Below, piece after piece: positions 26,510-33,443 of a stretch of 64,000 nt of DNA. The position numbers and the translations under genes are program-made. Source of the stretch: Microbacterium flavum (GTDB taxonomy: Bacteria; Actinomycetota; Actinomycetes; Actinomycetales; Microbacteriaceae); assembly GCF_018717645.1 (NCBI RefSeq), contig NZ_JAFLHG010000008.1, forward strand, positions 109,543-173,542, read 5' to 3'. A model generated the notes under the pieces. That model was not told where the DNA came from. It saw only the letters and a list, made by a program, of their open reading frames with translations, and searched no databases. Within the stretch, counting starts at the first letter, position 1. Each line of letters starts with the position of its first letter.

Positions 26510-27112
26510 GTGACTGTTCGACAAGAGGTGTACCAGAGCGCGTTCAACCCGGCACCATCGCTTCCTTACAACTTGCGCGTCCTGGACTTCCAGTCGGCAA
26601 TGCAAGATGTCTATGACTTCTTCTACGACGTGAATCTGCACCTGCACGACAAGCGTCTACCTCGCCTGGACGACATGCTCCGGCCCGCGAACTTGTCGGG
26701 GACCATCTCTGACATGCTGACGGAGTCCCTGGCTAAGCACTCACGCTCCCTCGTCGTGAACGCGTACCACAACGGCCACCCTGACCTTCTTGTTCGCGGC
26801 GTCTACCCCGATGATCGCGTGAAGTCGGGCGAGGAAGGCGTCGAGATCAAATCGACTCGCAAGAAGGGCGGTGCCGTCGATACCCACGGCGGCCGCAAGC
26901 AATGGATGTGCGTGTTCGTCTACGAGGTGGACAATGTCACGGAACCAGCCAACAGTCGCACGCCCATGACCTTCCGCGAGGTCTACCTCGCACAGGTTGA
27001 ACCCGACGACTTCCGCCGCAATGAACGTGGCGAGCTAGGTACCCGGACCTCCACGCTTGATCGAGATGGCGTCGCAAAGCTCCGGCGGTCCTGGCTCTAC
27101 ATGGACCGCTAG
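26510..27112 (+). CDS. Type II restriction endonuclease (PD-(D/E)XK)
   Basis: The 200-residue protein carries a PD-(D/E)XK core: HPDLLVRGV (Asp92), then GVEIKSTRKKGG (Glu112, Lys114). A region of Ser/Lys-rich DNA contacts follows (DTHGGRKQW). Its 3' end overlaps that of the convergent methyltransferase gene by four bases, and the pair makes a complete type II system. I cannot assign a recognition sequence. The message is probably leaderless. Confidence 0.8.
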   Translation: MTVRQEVYQSAFNPAPSLPYNLRVLDFQSAMQDVYDFFYDVNLHLHDKRLPRLDDMLRPANLSGTISDMLTESLAKHSRSLVVNAYHNGHPDLLVRGVYPDDRVKSGEEGVEIKSTRKKGGAVDTHGGRKQWMCVFVYEVDNVTEPANSRTPMTFREVYLAQVEPDDFRRNERGELGTRTSTLDRDGVAKLRRSWLYMDR

Positions 27113-28032
27113 TCCCTAACGTTTAGTGTTGCGAGGGCAGGGATGGACTTGCTCGCAAGAGCCAGATATGTCGGATCCAACTCCACGCCAACAGAGTGAT
27201 ACCCCACATGCTCAGCAGCCGCGAGGGTCGAGCCGGAGCCGGCAAAGGGGTCGAGAACGACTCCCTCGCCCACAGGGAGGATCGCGCGCACCAACTGCCT
27301 CATGAGTGCTTGGGGCTTGAGTGACGGGTGGTTCGCGATGCTGCGTTCGGCGGGCCGGGTAGGCGAAGAACGAATCACGTCTCCGAACGGCGCCTTGTCT
27401 GACACTCGCCGAAGACCACCCGTTCCCCACTTGCGCAGGTTGCTGGCCACCGTTCCGTCGAGAGGCTTGCGGAACAGCAACCATGGCTCCCACATTGAAC
27501 GAGGCATCACCGTCACGTCCGGGAACTCTTCGTGAGCGTTCTTTGGTCGATCGCCACCTCGGAGGGTGGTGACGAGGCGCACGATCTCGCCTCGGCGCTC
27601 TAAACCGGCCTCATCGAGCGCGTATGACACGAGGTGACTGACAAGAGGATTAGCCGCCATCATCACATGAGCCCCCGGTACGAGGGCGGGACGGAGCGCC
27701 GCGCCGAGATTCCGGAAGAACCGCTCGAGATCGTCCAACTCAGCGTCCGAGAGCGTTGTGAACCTTGGCAGAGGGGAGCGCGTGCTCCCATCGAACGATG
27801 GTGGGATGCGCCATGTTCCACCTCTACCAGCACGCAGTTTCGCCAACTCGACCGGGGTGTACTCGACAAGGCCGTACGGAGGATCGGTGACAACTCCATG
27901 GATGGAGTTCTCGGGCTGCCGCTTCAACCACTCCAACGAGTCGGCATGAAACAAGCGAGCGCGTCCGTACGAGAACGCTGGCTCCTCATGCGGCGTCTGC
28001 GGGATGCGAGCGGGTTCAGGCACGAGAGGCAC
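27109..28032 (-). CDS. Type II DNA methyltransferase, beta class
   Basis: The 307-residue protein has the catalytic motif VVTDPPYGLVEY (motif IV) near the N-terminus and the AdoMet motif VVLDPFAGSGSTLAAAE (motif I) near the C-terminus. The IV-before-I order defines the beta class of amino-methyltransferases (N6-adenine or N4-cytosine). It is convergent with the endonuclease gene and overlaps the upstream winged-helix gene by 17 bp in another frame. It should protect the host from the paired endonuclease. Confidence 0.88.
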   Translation of the reverse strand: MPLVPEPARIPQTPHEEPAFSYGRARLFHADSLEWLKRQPENSIHGVVTDPPYGLVEYTPVELAKLRAGRGGTWRIPPSFDGSTRSPLPRFTTLSDAELDDLERFFRNLGAALRPALVPGAHVMMAANPLVSHLVSYALDEAGLERRGEIVRLVTTLRGGDRPKNAHEEFPDVTVMPRSMWEPWLLFRKPLDGTVASNLRKWGTGGLRRVSDKAPFGDVIRSSPTRPAERSIANHPSLKPQALMRQLVRAILPVGEGVVLDPFAGSGSTLAAAEHVGYHSVGVELDPTYLALASKSIPALATLNVRD

Positions 28033-28246
28033 TATCTAGACGGTACCGGCCCCTACCGACACGCTCGAACTTCCCCGGCGTGTTCAGATTCAAGTAGGAG
28101 CGTACGGAGGACCGAGCTACGGGCTTGCCGAGCTGTTGGTCCAGATGCGTAGCGATCTCCTCATATGCAACGCCCTCGATAGAGTCATGCTCCCGGAGGA
28201 ACCCAACGATGCCATCGCGGACGCGACCCGGCTGCAGCTTTTCCAC
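28016..28246 (-). CDS. Small winged-helix protein linked to the restriction-modification system
   Basis: GTG at 28246 follows a good AGGAGA site. The 76-residue product (MEKLQPGRVRDGIVGFLREH) has a winged-helix pattern: EEIATHLDQQLGKPVARSSVRSYL and a wing FERVGRGRYRL. Its reading frame overlaps the start of the methyltransferase gene, so it is co-translated. By size and position it could be a controller-type regulator of the system, although it does not look like the usual Xre-type C proteins. The perfect palindrome at 28259-28272 lies just ahead of its ribosome site. Confidence 0.7.
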   Translation of the reverse strand: MEKLQPGRVRDGIVGFLREHDSIEGVAYEEIATHLDQQLGKPVARSSVRSYLNLNTPGKFERVGRGRYRLDSASRA

Positions 28247-28258
28247 GGCTTGTCTCCT

Positions 28259-28272
28259 GACGTCTAGACGTC
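28259..28272. promoter_or_regulatory. 14-bp palindrome GACGTCTAGACGTC ahead of the RM operon
   Basis: A perfect palindrome sits 12 bases upstream of the GTG of the winged-helix gene. On that strand it directly precedes the AGGAGA site and follows a -10-like GATATT. The position fits an operator at the transcription start, probably for the winged-helix protein or the methyltransferase. Confidence 0.55.
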
Positions 28273-28460
28273 AAAATATCACACGATGCTTCGCGGCGAC
28301 GCAGGGCGGGCACCATCGCACAATGTCGTCGGCGCTCCCGTTCCTGCTGAGTCATCTGCCGAAGATGATCACAGACCTGCGGCCTGACGAAGTGGTGAGT
28401 CGGTTGCGCGCCGAAATCGATCGTTTGCGGCGCGTAGTGACGCCCTGGTGCCAGCCATGT
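28273..28460. other. Intergenic, possible gene remnant
   Basis: ATG at 28323 opens a rightward frame (MSSALPFLLSHLPKMITDLR, then a VSRLRAEIDRLRRVV segment) with credible codons for about 40 residues. It then runs into sequence antisense to the YeiH gene. It may be the 5' remnant of a gene cut when YeiH DNA was joined here. I see no downstream half. Confidence 0.25.
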
Positions 28461-29522
28461 TCAGCCGGCGAGGGTGACTCCGCAATAGGCGATGGTGGCG
28501 ACGAGGAGGGTGGAGAGCGCGGCCAGGGCGAAGGGCTTGAGGCCCACCTTGATGAGGTTCCGAATCTTGACGCCGCAGCCGAGTCCGAACATCGCTGCAG
28601 CCAGCAACCCTGTCTGCAGCAGCCCGCCGGTCGTCAGCACGAAGTCCGGCAGAGGGATAAAGGAACGCAGGAGCACCATGGCGATGAACCCGATGATGAA
28701 CAGCGGGACGATGGGCGGCAGCTTCGAACTCGACCTCTGTTGACTGGGTTCGCCTGCCGTACGGCTGAGACGGCGCTCCCGGATGCTGAGGGTGGCCACG
28801 ACCGGGGCGAGCAGCAGCACTCGGGCGAGTTTGACGATGACCGCGACCGTGAGCGCTCCGCCGCCGATGATGCCTCCGGCCGCGACGACTTGCGCGATTT
28901 CATGGACGGAACCCCCGGCCCACATCCCGGCCGTCTCGGAGCCCAGGCCAAGCAGGTTCGCGAGCAGTGGGACGAGGGGAATCATCAGCGTTCCGAAGAT
29001 CACCACGAGGGCGACCGCGGTGATGGTGTCTTCCTCGGCCTCGTCGTCCGGGTCGGTGACCCCTGCCACGCCCGCCACGGCTGCCGCGCCGCAGATGGAG
29101 AATCCGCAGGCAATGAGCAGCGAGAGCCCGGATGGAACCCGCAGCAGCCTCCCCAGGAGAACGGTGCCGAGCAGACCGCCGGCGACAATGCACACGACGA
29201 CGACCAGCATTGGGGCTCCGAGGTCGAGGATGTCGGTCAGTACCAGCTGGAGTCCGAGGAAGACGATGCCGGCGCGCAGGAGCTTTTTCGCGGAGAAGTC
29301 GATGCCGTCGGAGGCCGCTGCTGGCAGCCGGACGACGTTGGCCAGGAGTACGCCAAGCACGATCGCGATAATGAGCGGGCTGACTCCCGGCAGCAGCAGG
29401 CTGACCCCGTACGATGCTCCGGCCGCGGCCAGGCAGAGGACAAGCCCGGGCAGGAGCGCGCGGACTCGGGCAAGCAGCGTGTGTTCCGGTCGGGCAGTCG
29501 CAATGTCCTGGGCCTGGGTCAT
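28461..29522 (-). CDS. YeiH/UPF0324-family putative sulfate exporter
   Basis: ATG 29522 (MTQAQDIATARPEHTLL) follows an AGGAAA site; the frame upstream to 29675 is unlikely. The 353-residue protein has about ten membrane helices and family landmarks: LIIAIVLGVLLANV, FSAKKLLRAGIVFLGLQLVL, CGFSICGAAAVAGVAG and GGSVHEIAQVVAAGGI. The family is annotated as sulfate exporters, though direct evidence is thin. It diverges from a LysR regulator, the usual arrangement for this family. Confidence 0.85.
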   Translation of the reverse strand: MTQAQDIATARPEHTLLARVRALLPGLVLCLAAAGASYGVSLLLPGVSPLIIAIVLGVLLANVVRLPAAASDGIDFSAKKLLRAGIVFLGLQLVLTDILDLGAPMLVVVVCIVAGGLLGTVLLGRLLRVPSGLSLLIACGFSICGAAAVAGVAGVTDPDDEAEEDTITAVALVVIFGTLMIPLVPLLANLLGLGSETAGMWAGGSVHEIAQVVAAGGIIGGGALTVAVIVKLARVLLLAPVVATLSIRERRLSRTAGEPSQQRSSSKLPPIVPLFIIGFIAMVLLRSFIPLPDFVLTTGGLLQTGLLAAAMFGLGCGVKIRNLIKVGLKPFALAALSTLLVATIAYCGVTLAG

Positions 29523-29579
29523 GCATCCATCGTTTCCTGGGACTCGCTTGCGCGAGTAGAGGCAGATACGGTCCGCTAT

Positions 29580-29594
29580 ACAAGTTATGCTTGT
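29580..29594. promoter_or_regulatory. Candidate LysR operator
   Basis: An inverted repeat ACAAG-N5-CTTGT in the gap between the divergent YeiH and LysR genes fits the dyad expected for a LysR-type site. It overlaps possible -10 elements for LysR, so autoregulation is plausible. Confidence 0.45.
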
Positions 29595-29610
29595 GGCTGG
29601 GAGGCGGAAG

Positions 29611-30516
29611 ATGCGCCACGAGCCGGACTTGGAGGCACTGCGAGTCTTGGCGCTCGTCGCGAAGGAAAGCAGCATGTCGGCGGCAAGCGCGCAGTTGGGC
29701 GTGAGTCAGCAGGCGATATCTCTGCGCATCCGGAACCTGGAAAAAGATCTGCGCACGCGACTGCTGGTGCGTTCCGCACGGGGCTCCCGACTGACTCCGA
29801 CAGGCGAGCTGGTTGTTGGCTGGGGAACAACGCTGCTGACAGCGGCCGACGAGTTCTCGGATGCTGTCAACTCGCTCCGCACGGATCGCGGGAAGATGAT
29901 GCGCATCGCCGCGAGCCTCACGATCGCAGAACACCTCCTACCGGAATGGATCGCCCGGTGGCGCATCTCTCAGGGCAATGACGGCCCGGTCGTTCAACTC
30001 ACAGCCGCCAACAGCAGCACGGTCGTCGAGGCCATACGCGAGGGAACCGCAGACCTCGGGCTCGTCGAGACCCCTGTCGTTCCCGCCGGCCTCCGGTCGG
30101 TCACCGTCGCTTACGACACCATCGAAGTCGTTGTGCAGCACGGTCACCGATGGGCGAAGACCCGCCGGGTGTCCGTCCGTGAACTGGCGGGCACTGGGTT
30201 GGTGCTCCGCGAGACCGGCAGCGGCACCCGACAAGCGCTCGAGAACGCCCTCACCGAGGCGGGCTTTCCCCTCGCAGCCGAGCCCGCAGCCGTGCTGACG
30301 ACCACGCTCGGCGTTCGCAGCGCGATTATGGCCGGCATAGCCCCCGGCGCGTTGAGCTCCCTCGCCGTGTCCGAGGACGCCCGCGCCGGCCGACTCGTGC
30401 GAGTTCGGATCAACAATCTCCAGATCACCCGCCCGCTCACCGCCATCTGGGCCGGGACGACTCCGCCCCCTCACATACGGGACTTCCTGGACGTCATCGC
30501 GCGAACTGACCGGTAA
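29611..30516 (+). CDS. LysR-family transcriptional regulator
   Basis: I chose ATG 29611 (MRHEPDLEALRVLALVAKE), which follows a GGGAGG-rich site. The 301-residue protein has an N-terminal helix-turn-helix (MSAASAQLGVSQQAISLRIR) and a substrate-binding fold with TADLGLVET and VVVQHGHRWA. It diverges from the YeiH exporter gene and most likely regulates it. The stop codon is immediately followed by the second copy of the 175-bp repeat. Confidence 0.88.
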   Translation: MRHEPDLEALRVLALVAKESSMSAASAQLGVSQQAISLRIRNLEKDLRTRLLVRSARGSRLTPTGELVVGWGTTLLTAADEFSDAVNSLRTDRGKMMRIAASLTIAEHLLPEWIARWRISQGNDGPVVQLTAANSSTVVEAIREGTADLGLVETPVVPAGLRSVTVAYDTIEVVVQHGHRWAKTRRVSVRELAGTGLVLRETGSGTRQALENALTEAGFPLAAEPAAVLTTTLGVRSAIMAGIAPGALSSLAVSEDARAGRLVRVRINNLQITRPLTAIWAGTTPPPHIRDFLDVIARTDR

Positions 30517-30517
30517 C

Positions 30518-30692
30518 GATCGTTTACGGCACGGCCGGCGCCGACGTGGATCAGCACTCAACACGCCGGGCGATGGAACCGCCGAAACCCCCCGCCGTAA
30601 CGGCCACTGGCCGAAGCCCTCATAGGACGTTTTCGGTGGGTCGAACGTGAGTTCGGGAAGGGCTGCCATATGTGACCGCAAGGGGATCGGCT
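30518..30692. repeat. 175-bp direct repeat, copy 2
   Basis: Same orientation as 8968-9142, with about six substitutions in 175 bases and no gaps. It starts one base after the LysR stop and ends about 125 bp before the serine-recombinase operon. Both copies keep the leftward open frame that contains MAALPELTFDPPKTS. The pair forms the ends of a 21.7-kb segment carrying defence and resistance genes. Confidence 0.85.
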
Positions 30693-30747
30693 AACGAACA
30701 CCTCCGCACGGTCGTTGGTGGGGCCGAGATCTCGCGATGTCGGATGT

Positions 30748-30789
30748 CCCATTTAGGGTGTTCACAAAGAATCCCATTAGGGGTAGCCT
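30748..30789 (+). promoter_or_regulatory. Promoter with duplicated operator-like motif
   Basis: TTCACA (30761-30766) and TAGCCT (30784-30789) make a -35/-10 pair with a 17-bp spacer. The motif CCCATTTAGGG (30748-30758) lies upstream of the -35 and a near copy CCCATTAGGGG (30773-30783) fills the spacer, 25 bp away. A repressor bound at both sites would control the recombinase operon beginning at 30817. Confidence 0.6.
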
Positions 30790-30816
30790 TAATGCGACAC
30801 GGATGGAGTAGGCGAC

Positions 30817-31236
30817 ATGGCTGAGCACGAGGACGATCTGCGAGCGTGGGCGAAGGGGCTGCTCCCGCTCGAGGCGGCGACCGAGCTACTGATCAGGACT
30901 GGGTGGGCCGGCCCTGAGCGACGCTGGGTGCACCGTGCCGACGACGGACGGGTGTACATCGTGTTCTCCGAGATCCCCGACATGATCGGCGGGTACTCGG
31001 GCGGAGAACAGCGGCTGCTGATGATCGCCGCGTCCCTCGGTGCGGATCAGGAGGTGCCAGTGAGGGTCAGTCTCGAAGATGAACTGCCTGGTCTTGATCG
31101 CCAATACGCGCAGCTCGTGCTCGCGGCGATCGCGCACGCTAGCGGGTTCCACCGGCCCGGGCGCTCGATCGAGCTCGTCGACGAGAGGCCGCGCCTCGTC
31201 GACGTCGACGCGCTGTACACGTGGCCGAGCTCTTAG
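30817..31236 (+). CDS. Hypothetical protein, 139 aa
   Basis: ATG at 30817 has a GGAG site and is the first gene of an operon running to the relaxase region. The acidic, soluble product (MAEHEDDLRAWAKGLLPLEA) contains GWAGPERRWVHRADDGRVYI and a segment IGGYSGGEQRLLMIAASLGA. I do not recognise the family. Similar genes are found beside conjugation genes in actinobacterial elements, as far as I recall. Confidence 0.65.
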   Translation: MAEHEDDLRAWAKGLLPLEAATELLIRTGWAGPERRWVHRADDGRVYIVFSEIPDMIGGYSGGEQRLLMIAASLGADQEVPVRVSLEDELPGLDRQYAQLVLAAIAHASGFHRPGRSIELVDERPRLVDVDALYTWPSS

Positions 31237-31246
31237 GCGGACACTG

Positions 31247-31531
31247 ATGCCTGACTTCGAGAGCTCGTCCTTCGATCCGGTGCTCCTGGATCTCCGCGAC
31301 ATCCACGACTACATGGTGCTCGTTGCGGCGATGAATGACTACGTAGCCCAGCTCGAGCACGAAGCTGACGAGGAGGAGAAGGATGCGCGCCGTAACGGGG
31401 AAGAGGGCGATCCTGCGCAGGTCGCACACAACCGAGAGTGGGCGGCGCGCCTGAATCGACTCATCGACGACATCGAGCGGCAGCTCGACGCGAACAGTGC
31501 GGCACGACGCGAGATCGGGGGCGGGTTGTGA
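31247..31531 (+). CDS. Hypothetical helical protein, 94 aa
   Basis: ATG at 31247 starts 10 bp after the previous stop. The product is highly charged and helical (YVAQLEHEADEEEKDARRNG), probably a coiled coil. Its last codons overlap the GTG of the recombinase gene (GTGA at 31528), so the two are translationally coupled. The role is unknown. Confidence 0.6.
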   Translation: MPDFESSSFDPVLLDLRDIHDYMVLVAAMNDYVAQLEHEADEEEKDARRNGEEGDPAQVAHNREWAARLNRLIDDIERQLDANSAARREIGGGL

Positions 31532-32106
31532 AGGTCGGGTACGCGCGCGTGTCGACGAACGAGCAGGACGCGCAGGCACAGCGGGGCTTCTTGCTCTCCG
31601 TGGGCGTCGACGAGGGCCGGATCTACAGCGACGTCGGCTTCACGGGCAAGAACGCGCAGCGGGAGGGGCTACGCCAGGCGCTTGCGGCGGTGCGTGAGGG
31701 TGACACCCTCGTGGTGCCGAAGATGGACCGGCTGGCCCGCAACGTTGAGGACACCCTGCAGATCGTGCGTGAGCTCACCGAGCGGGGCGTGATCTTCCAG
31801 ATGGGGCAAACCGTGTACGACCCGCACGACCCGTGGTCGAAACTGTTCCTCACCTTCCTCGCGGCGATCGCTGAGGCTGAGGGCGGGTGGATCAGTCTGC
31901 GCACGCAGGAGGGTATGGCGCGGCCGAGCGTGCGGAAGAAGCTCAAGGGCCGGCAGCCGTCGATCCCTCCCGAGACGGATGCGGCGATCGCGAAGGCACT
32001 CGATGAGGGTGTGCAGAGCGCCGCGGATCTCGCCCGTGTTTTCCGGATCTCGCGCAGCGGGGTCTACCGAGCAGCCGCCAGGCACCGAGCAATGGTTGAG
32101 CAGTGA
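31528..32106 (+). CDS. Serine recombinase (resolvase/invertase)
   Basis: The 192-residue protein starts at GTG 31528. The N-terminal catalytic domain has YARVSTNEQD with nucleophile Ser9, the conserved VPKMDRLARN arginine motif, and the EAEGGWISLRTQEGM helix. A C-terminal helix-turn-helix (SAADLARVFRISRSGVYRA) binds DNA. It is of resolvase/invertase size, too short to be a large serine integrase. It may resolve cointegrates or dimers of the conjugative element, or invert DNA. No paired crossover sites were recognised. Confidence 0.88.
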   Translation: MKVGYARVSTNEQDAQAQRGFLLSVGVDEGRIYSDVGFTGKNAQREGLRQALAAVREGDTLVVPKMDRLARNVEDTLQIVRELTERGVIFQMGQTVYDPHDPWSKLFLTFLAAIAEAEGGWISLRTQEGMARPSVRKKLKGRQPSIPPETDAAIAKALDEGVQSAADLARVFRISRSGVYRAAARHRAMVEQ

Positions 32107-32240
32107 TTCATCTGATTCCCGTCCCGGACGCCAATGGAGTGTCGCAGCTGTGGGTGCGGCCGGGAGAACACTTCGACAAGGCCACGGCGGAAGCTGCCTT
32201 CCGCCGCTGGCTTGACCTGCTGCAGAGACCGGAGGAGTGA
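32103..32240 (+). CDS. Small hypothetical protein, 45 aa
   Basis: GTG at 32103 overlaps the recombinase stop (GTGA). The 45-residue product (MIHLIPVPDANGVSQLWVRP when started) ends in a helical ATAEAAFRRWLDLLQRPEE. Its stop TGA shares a base with the ATG of the next gene. Tight coupling on both sides supports it as a real gene despite its size. Confidence 0.5.
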   Translation: MIHLIPVPDANGVSQLWVRPGEHFDKATAEAAFRRWLDLLQRPEE

Positions 32241-32698
32241 TGCCCGGCAACTCATGGCTGGCGCTCCTGATTGCCGCGATTGCTCTCGTCCTCGCGGCAT
32301 GGCTTCTGCTGCGCGCCCAGAACGCACCTTCTCTGCCCGCTGATGTTGCCGGCATCCGGCTGGAGGTGACCCCACCGCTGGTGGCGGAGGATCGCGTGCT
32401 GGAACAGCTGTGGAAGGTGCCCGTCGTCCTCACCAACACGACCCGGCGGCCGCGGACGGTGCCGGTGCTCGCGCAGCGCGCCGAGGTACGCACGAAGCAG
32501 GCGCGCTACACCGCCGAACTGACGACGGAGGTCAGCTGGTGGAGTGAGGGCGGGGGTCGGCTGGAACTGAACCCGGCAGGCACCACGATCGGCAGCGTGT
32601 GGGTCGTTCTGCCTGCCGGCGAAGCTCCGGTGCGGCTGCAGCTGCAGGAGGTCGAGCCGAAGCAGCGCCGCTTCCGCGCTCGGCTTCGCACGTCGTGA
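32240..32698 (+). CDS. Membrane-anchored protein, 152 aa
   Basis: ATG at 32240 overlaps the previous stop (TGATG). One N-terminal helix (LALLIAAIALVLAAWLLLRA) is followed by an extracytoplasmic beta-rich domain with VPVVLTNTTRRPRTVPVL and a WVVLPAGEAPVRLQL segment. It is probably a surface or periplasm-side component encoded with the conjugation genes. No family recognised. The stop overlaps the next GTG. Confidence 0.6.
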   Translation: MPGNSWLALLIAAIALVLAAWLLLRAQNAPSLPADVAGIRLEVTPPLVAEDRVLEQLWKVPVVLTNTTRRPRTVPVLAQRAEVRTKQARYTAELTTEVSWWSEGGGRLELNPAGTTIGSVWVVLPAGEAPVRLQLQEVEPKQRRFRARLRTS

Positions 32699-33333
32699 GC
32701 CTCCCCGACCTCGCGGGCACGCACGCTCCTCGGCTGCGCGATCGCGTGCGGATGGGCGCATGGGGGGCTCTCTGGATGCTCGTCGCGCTCAAGAAGCCCT
32801 CGGTGGGCGGAGTGATCATCGCACTGTTCTCCTGGCTCGCTGTTCCGGTCGCGCTTGTAGGCGAGGCCATGATCGTGCTCGGGAAGCCGGTGTGGTGGCT
32901 CCTGCCGCCCGCGATCATCGTGTGGGCGCTCGTGATGGTCGCCGTCATGGCTGCAACGCATCGGCAAACCCCCCAGCAGCGCAGCTACCTGTCTGACGAT
33001 GGCACGACGATCTTCCGCATCCGCGAGAAGCGCGACAACCGGCGCGAACCTGACCAGGGTTCCACGTTCATCGTCGACAACTTCTGCCGCAGCCTGCGAG
33101 CTCCCAAGGGAGGCGCCCTGCAGCTCATCAAGTCGTTGCATCCACAGCTCGCGGAAGCGGTCGACGCGGTCGACGCGGCCACGGAGATCACCGCGGCCCA
33201 CCCCGCCCTCGCGGAGCGCTACCGACAGATCGACCCGCTGCTCAAGTCGCGCGGCACGGCCTTCCCTCGCGGAGAGAAGCTGTACCGGCCGAGGAAGTCC
33301 GAGAAGGATCGCGGCGCTTCCCAGAGCGCCTGA
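32695..33333 (+). CDS. Membrane protein, 212 aa
   Basis: GTG 32695 overlaps the upstream stop (GTGA), which decides the start; ATG 32752 is an alternative. Two adjacent hydrophobic segments (VGGVIIALFSWLAVPVALVG and WWLLPPAIIVWALVMVAVMA) are followed by a charged cytosolic half of about 120 residues. It is the last gene before the relaxase. A role in mating-pair formation or entry exclusion is possible but not shown. Confidence 0.6.
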   Translation: MSLPDLAGTHAPRLRDRVRMGAWGALWMLVALKKPSVGGVIIALFSWLAVPVALVGEAMIVLGKPVWWLLPPAIIVWALVMVAVMAATHRQTPQQRSYLSDDGTTIFRIREKRDNRREPDQGSTFIVDNFCRSLRAPKGGALQLIKSLHPQLAEAVDAVDAATEITAAHPALAERYRQIDPLLKSRGTAFPRGEKLYRPRKSEKDRGASQSA

Positions 33334-33443
33334 CGATCCCGACGAGCAGAGCCTCACCTCGAGGAGAACGATATTGAGGGATGCACGCAGGCACTTTCTG
33401 TGAATCCATGCCGTGATTAGACGTAAAGGCGTAGGATGCCAGC

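Noticed and set aside
28125..29981. 618-codon rightward open frame
   Set aside because: It runs antisense through YeiH and LysR promoter DNA, and its product is Asp/Gly/Glu/Arg-rich low complexity. The opposite strand has an intact ten-helix protein.
31528..32106. Large serine integrase with att sites
   Set aside because: At 192 residues the protein is of resolvase/invertase size and lacks the long C-terminal recombinase and zinc-ribbon domains; no att core was found.
33334..33443. oriT upstream of the relaxase
   Set aside because: The position is right, but I could not find a convincing inverted repeat and nick region.
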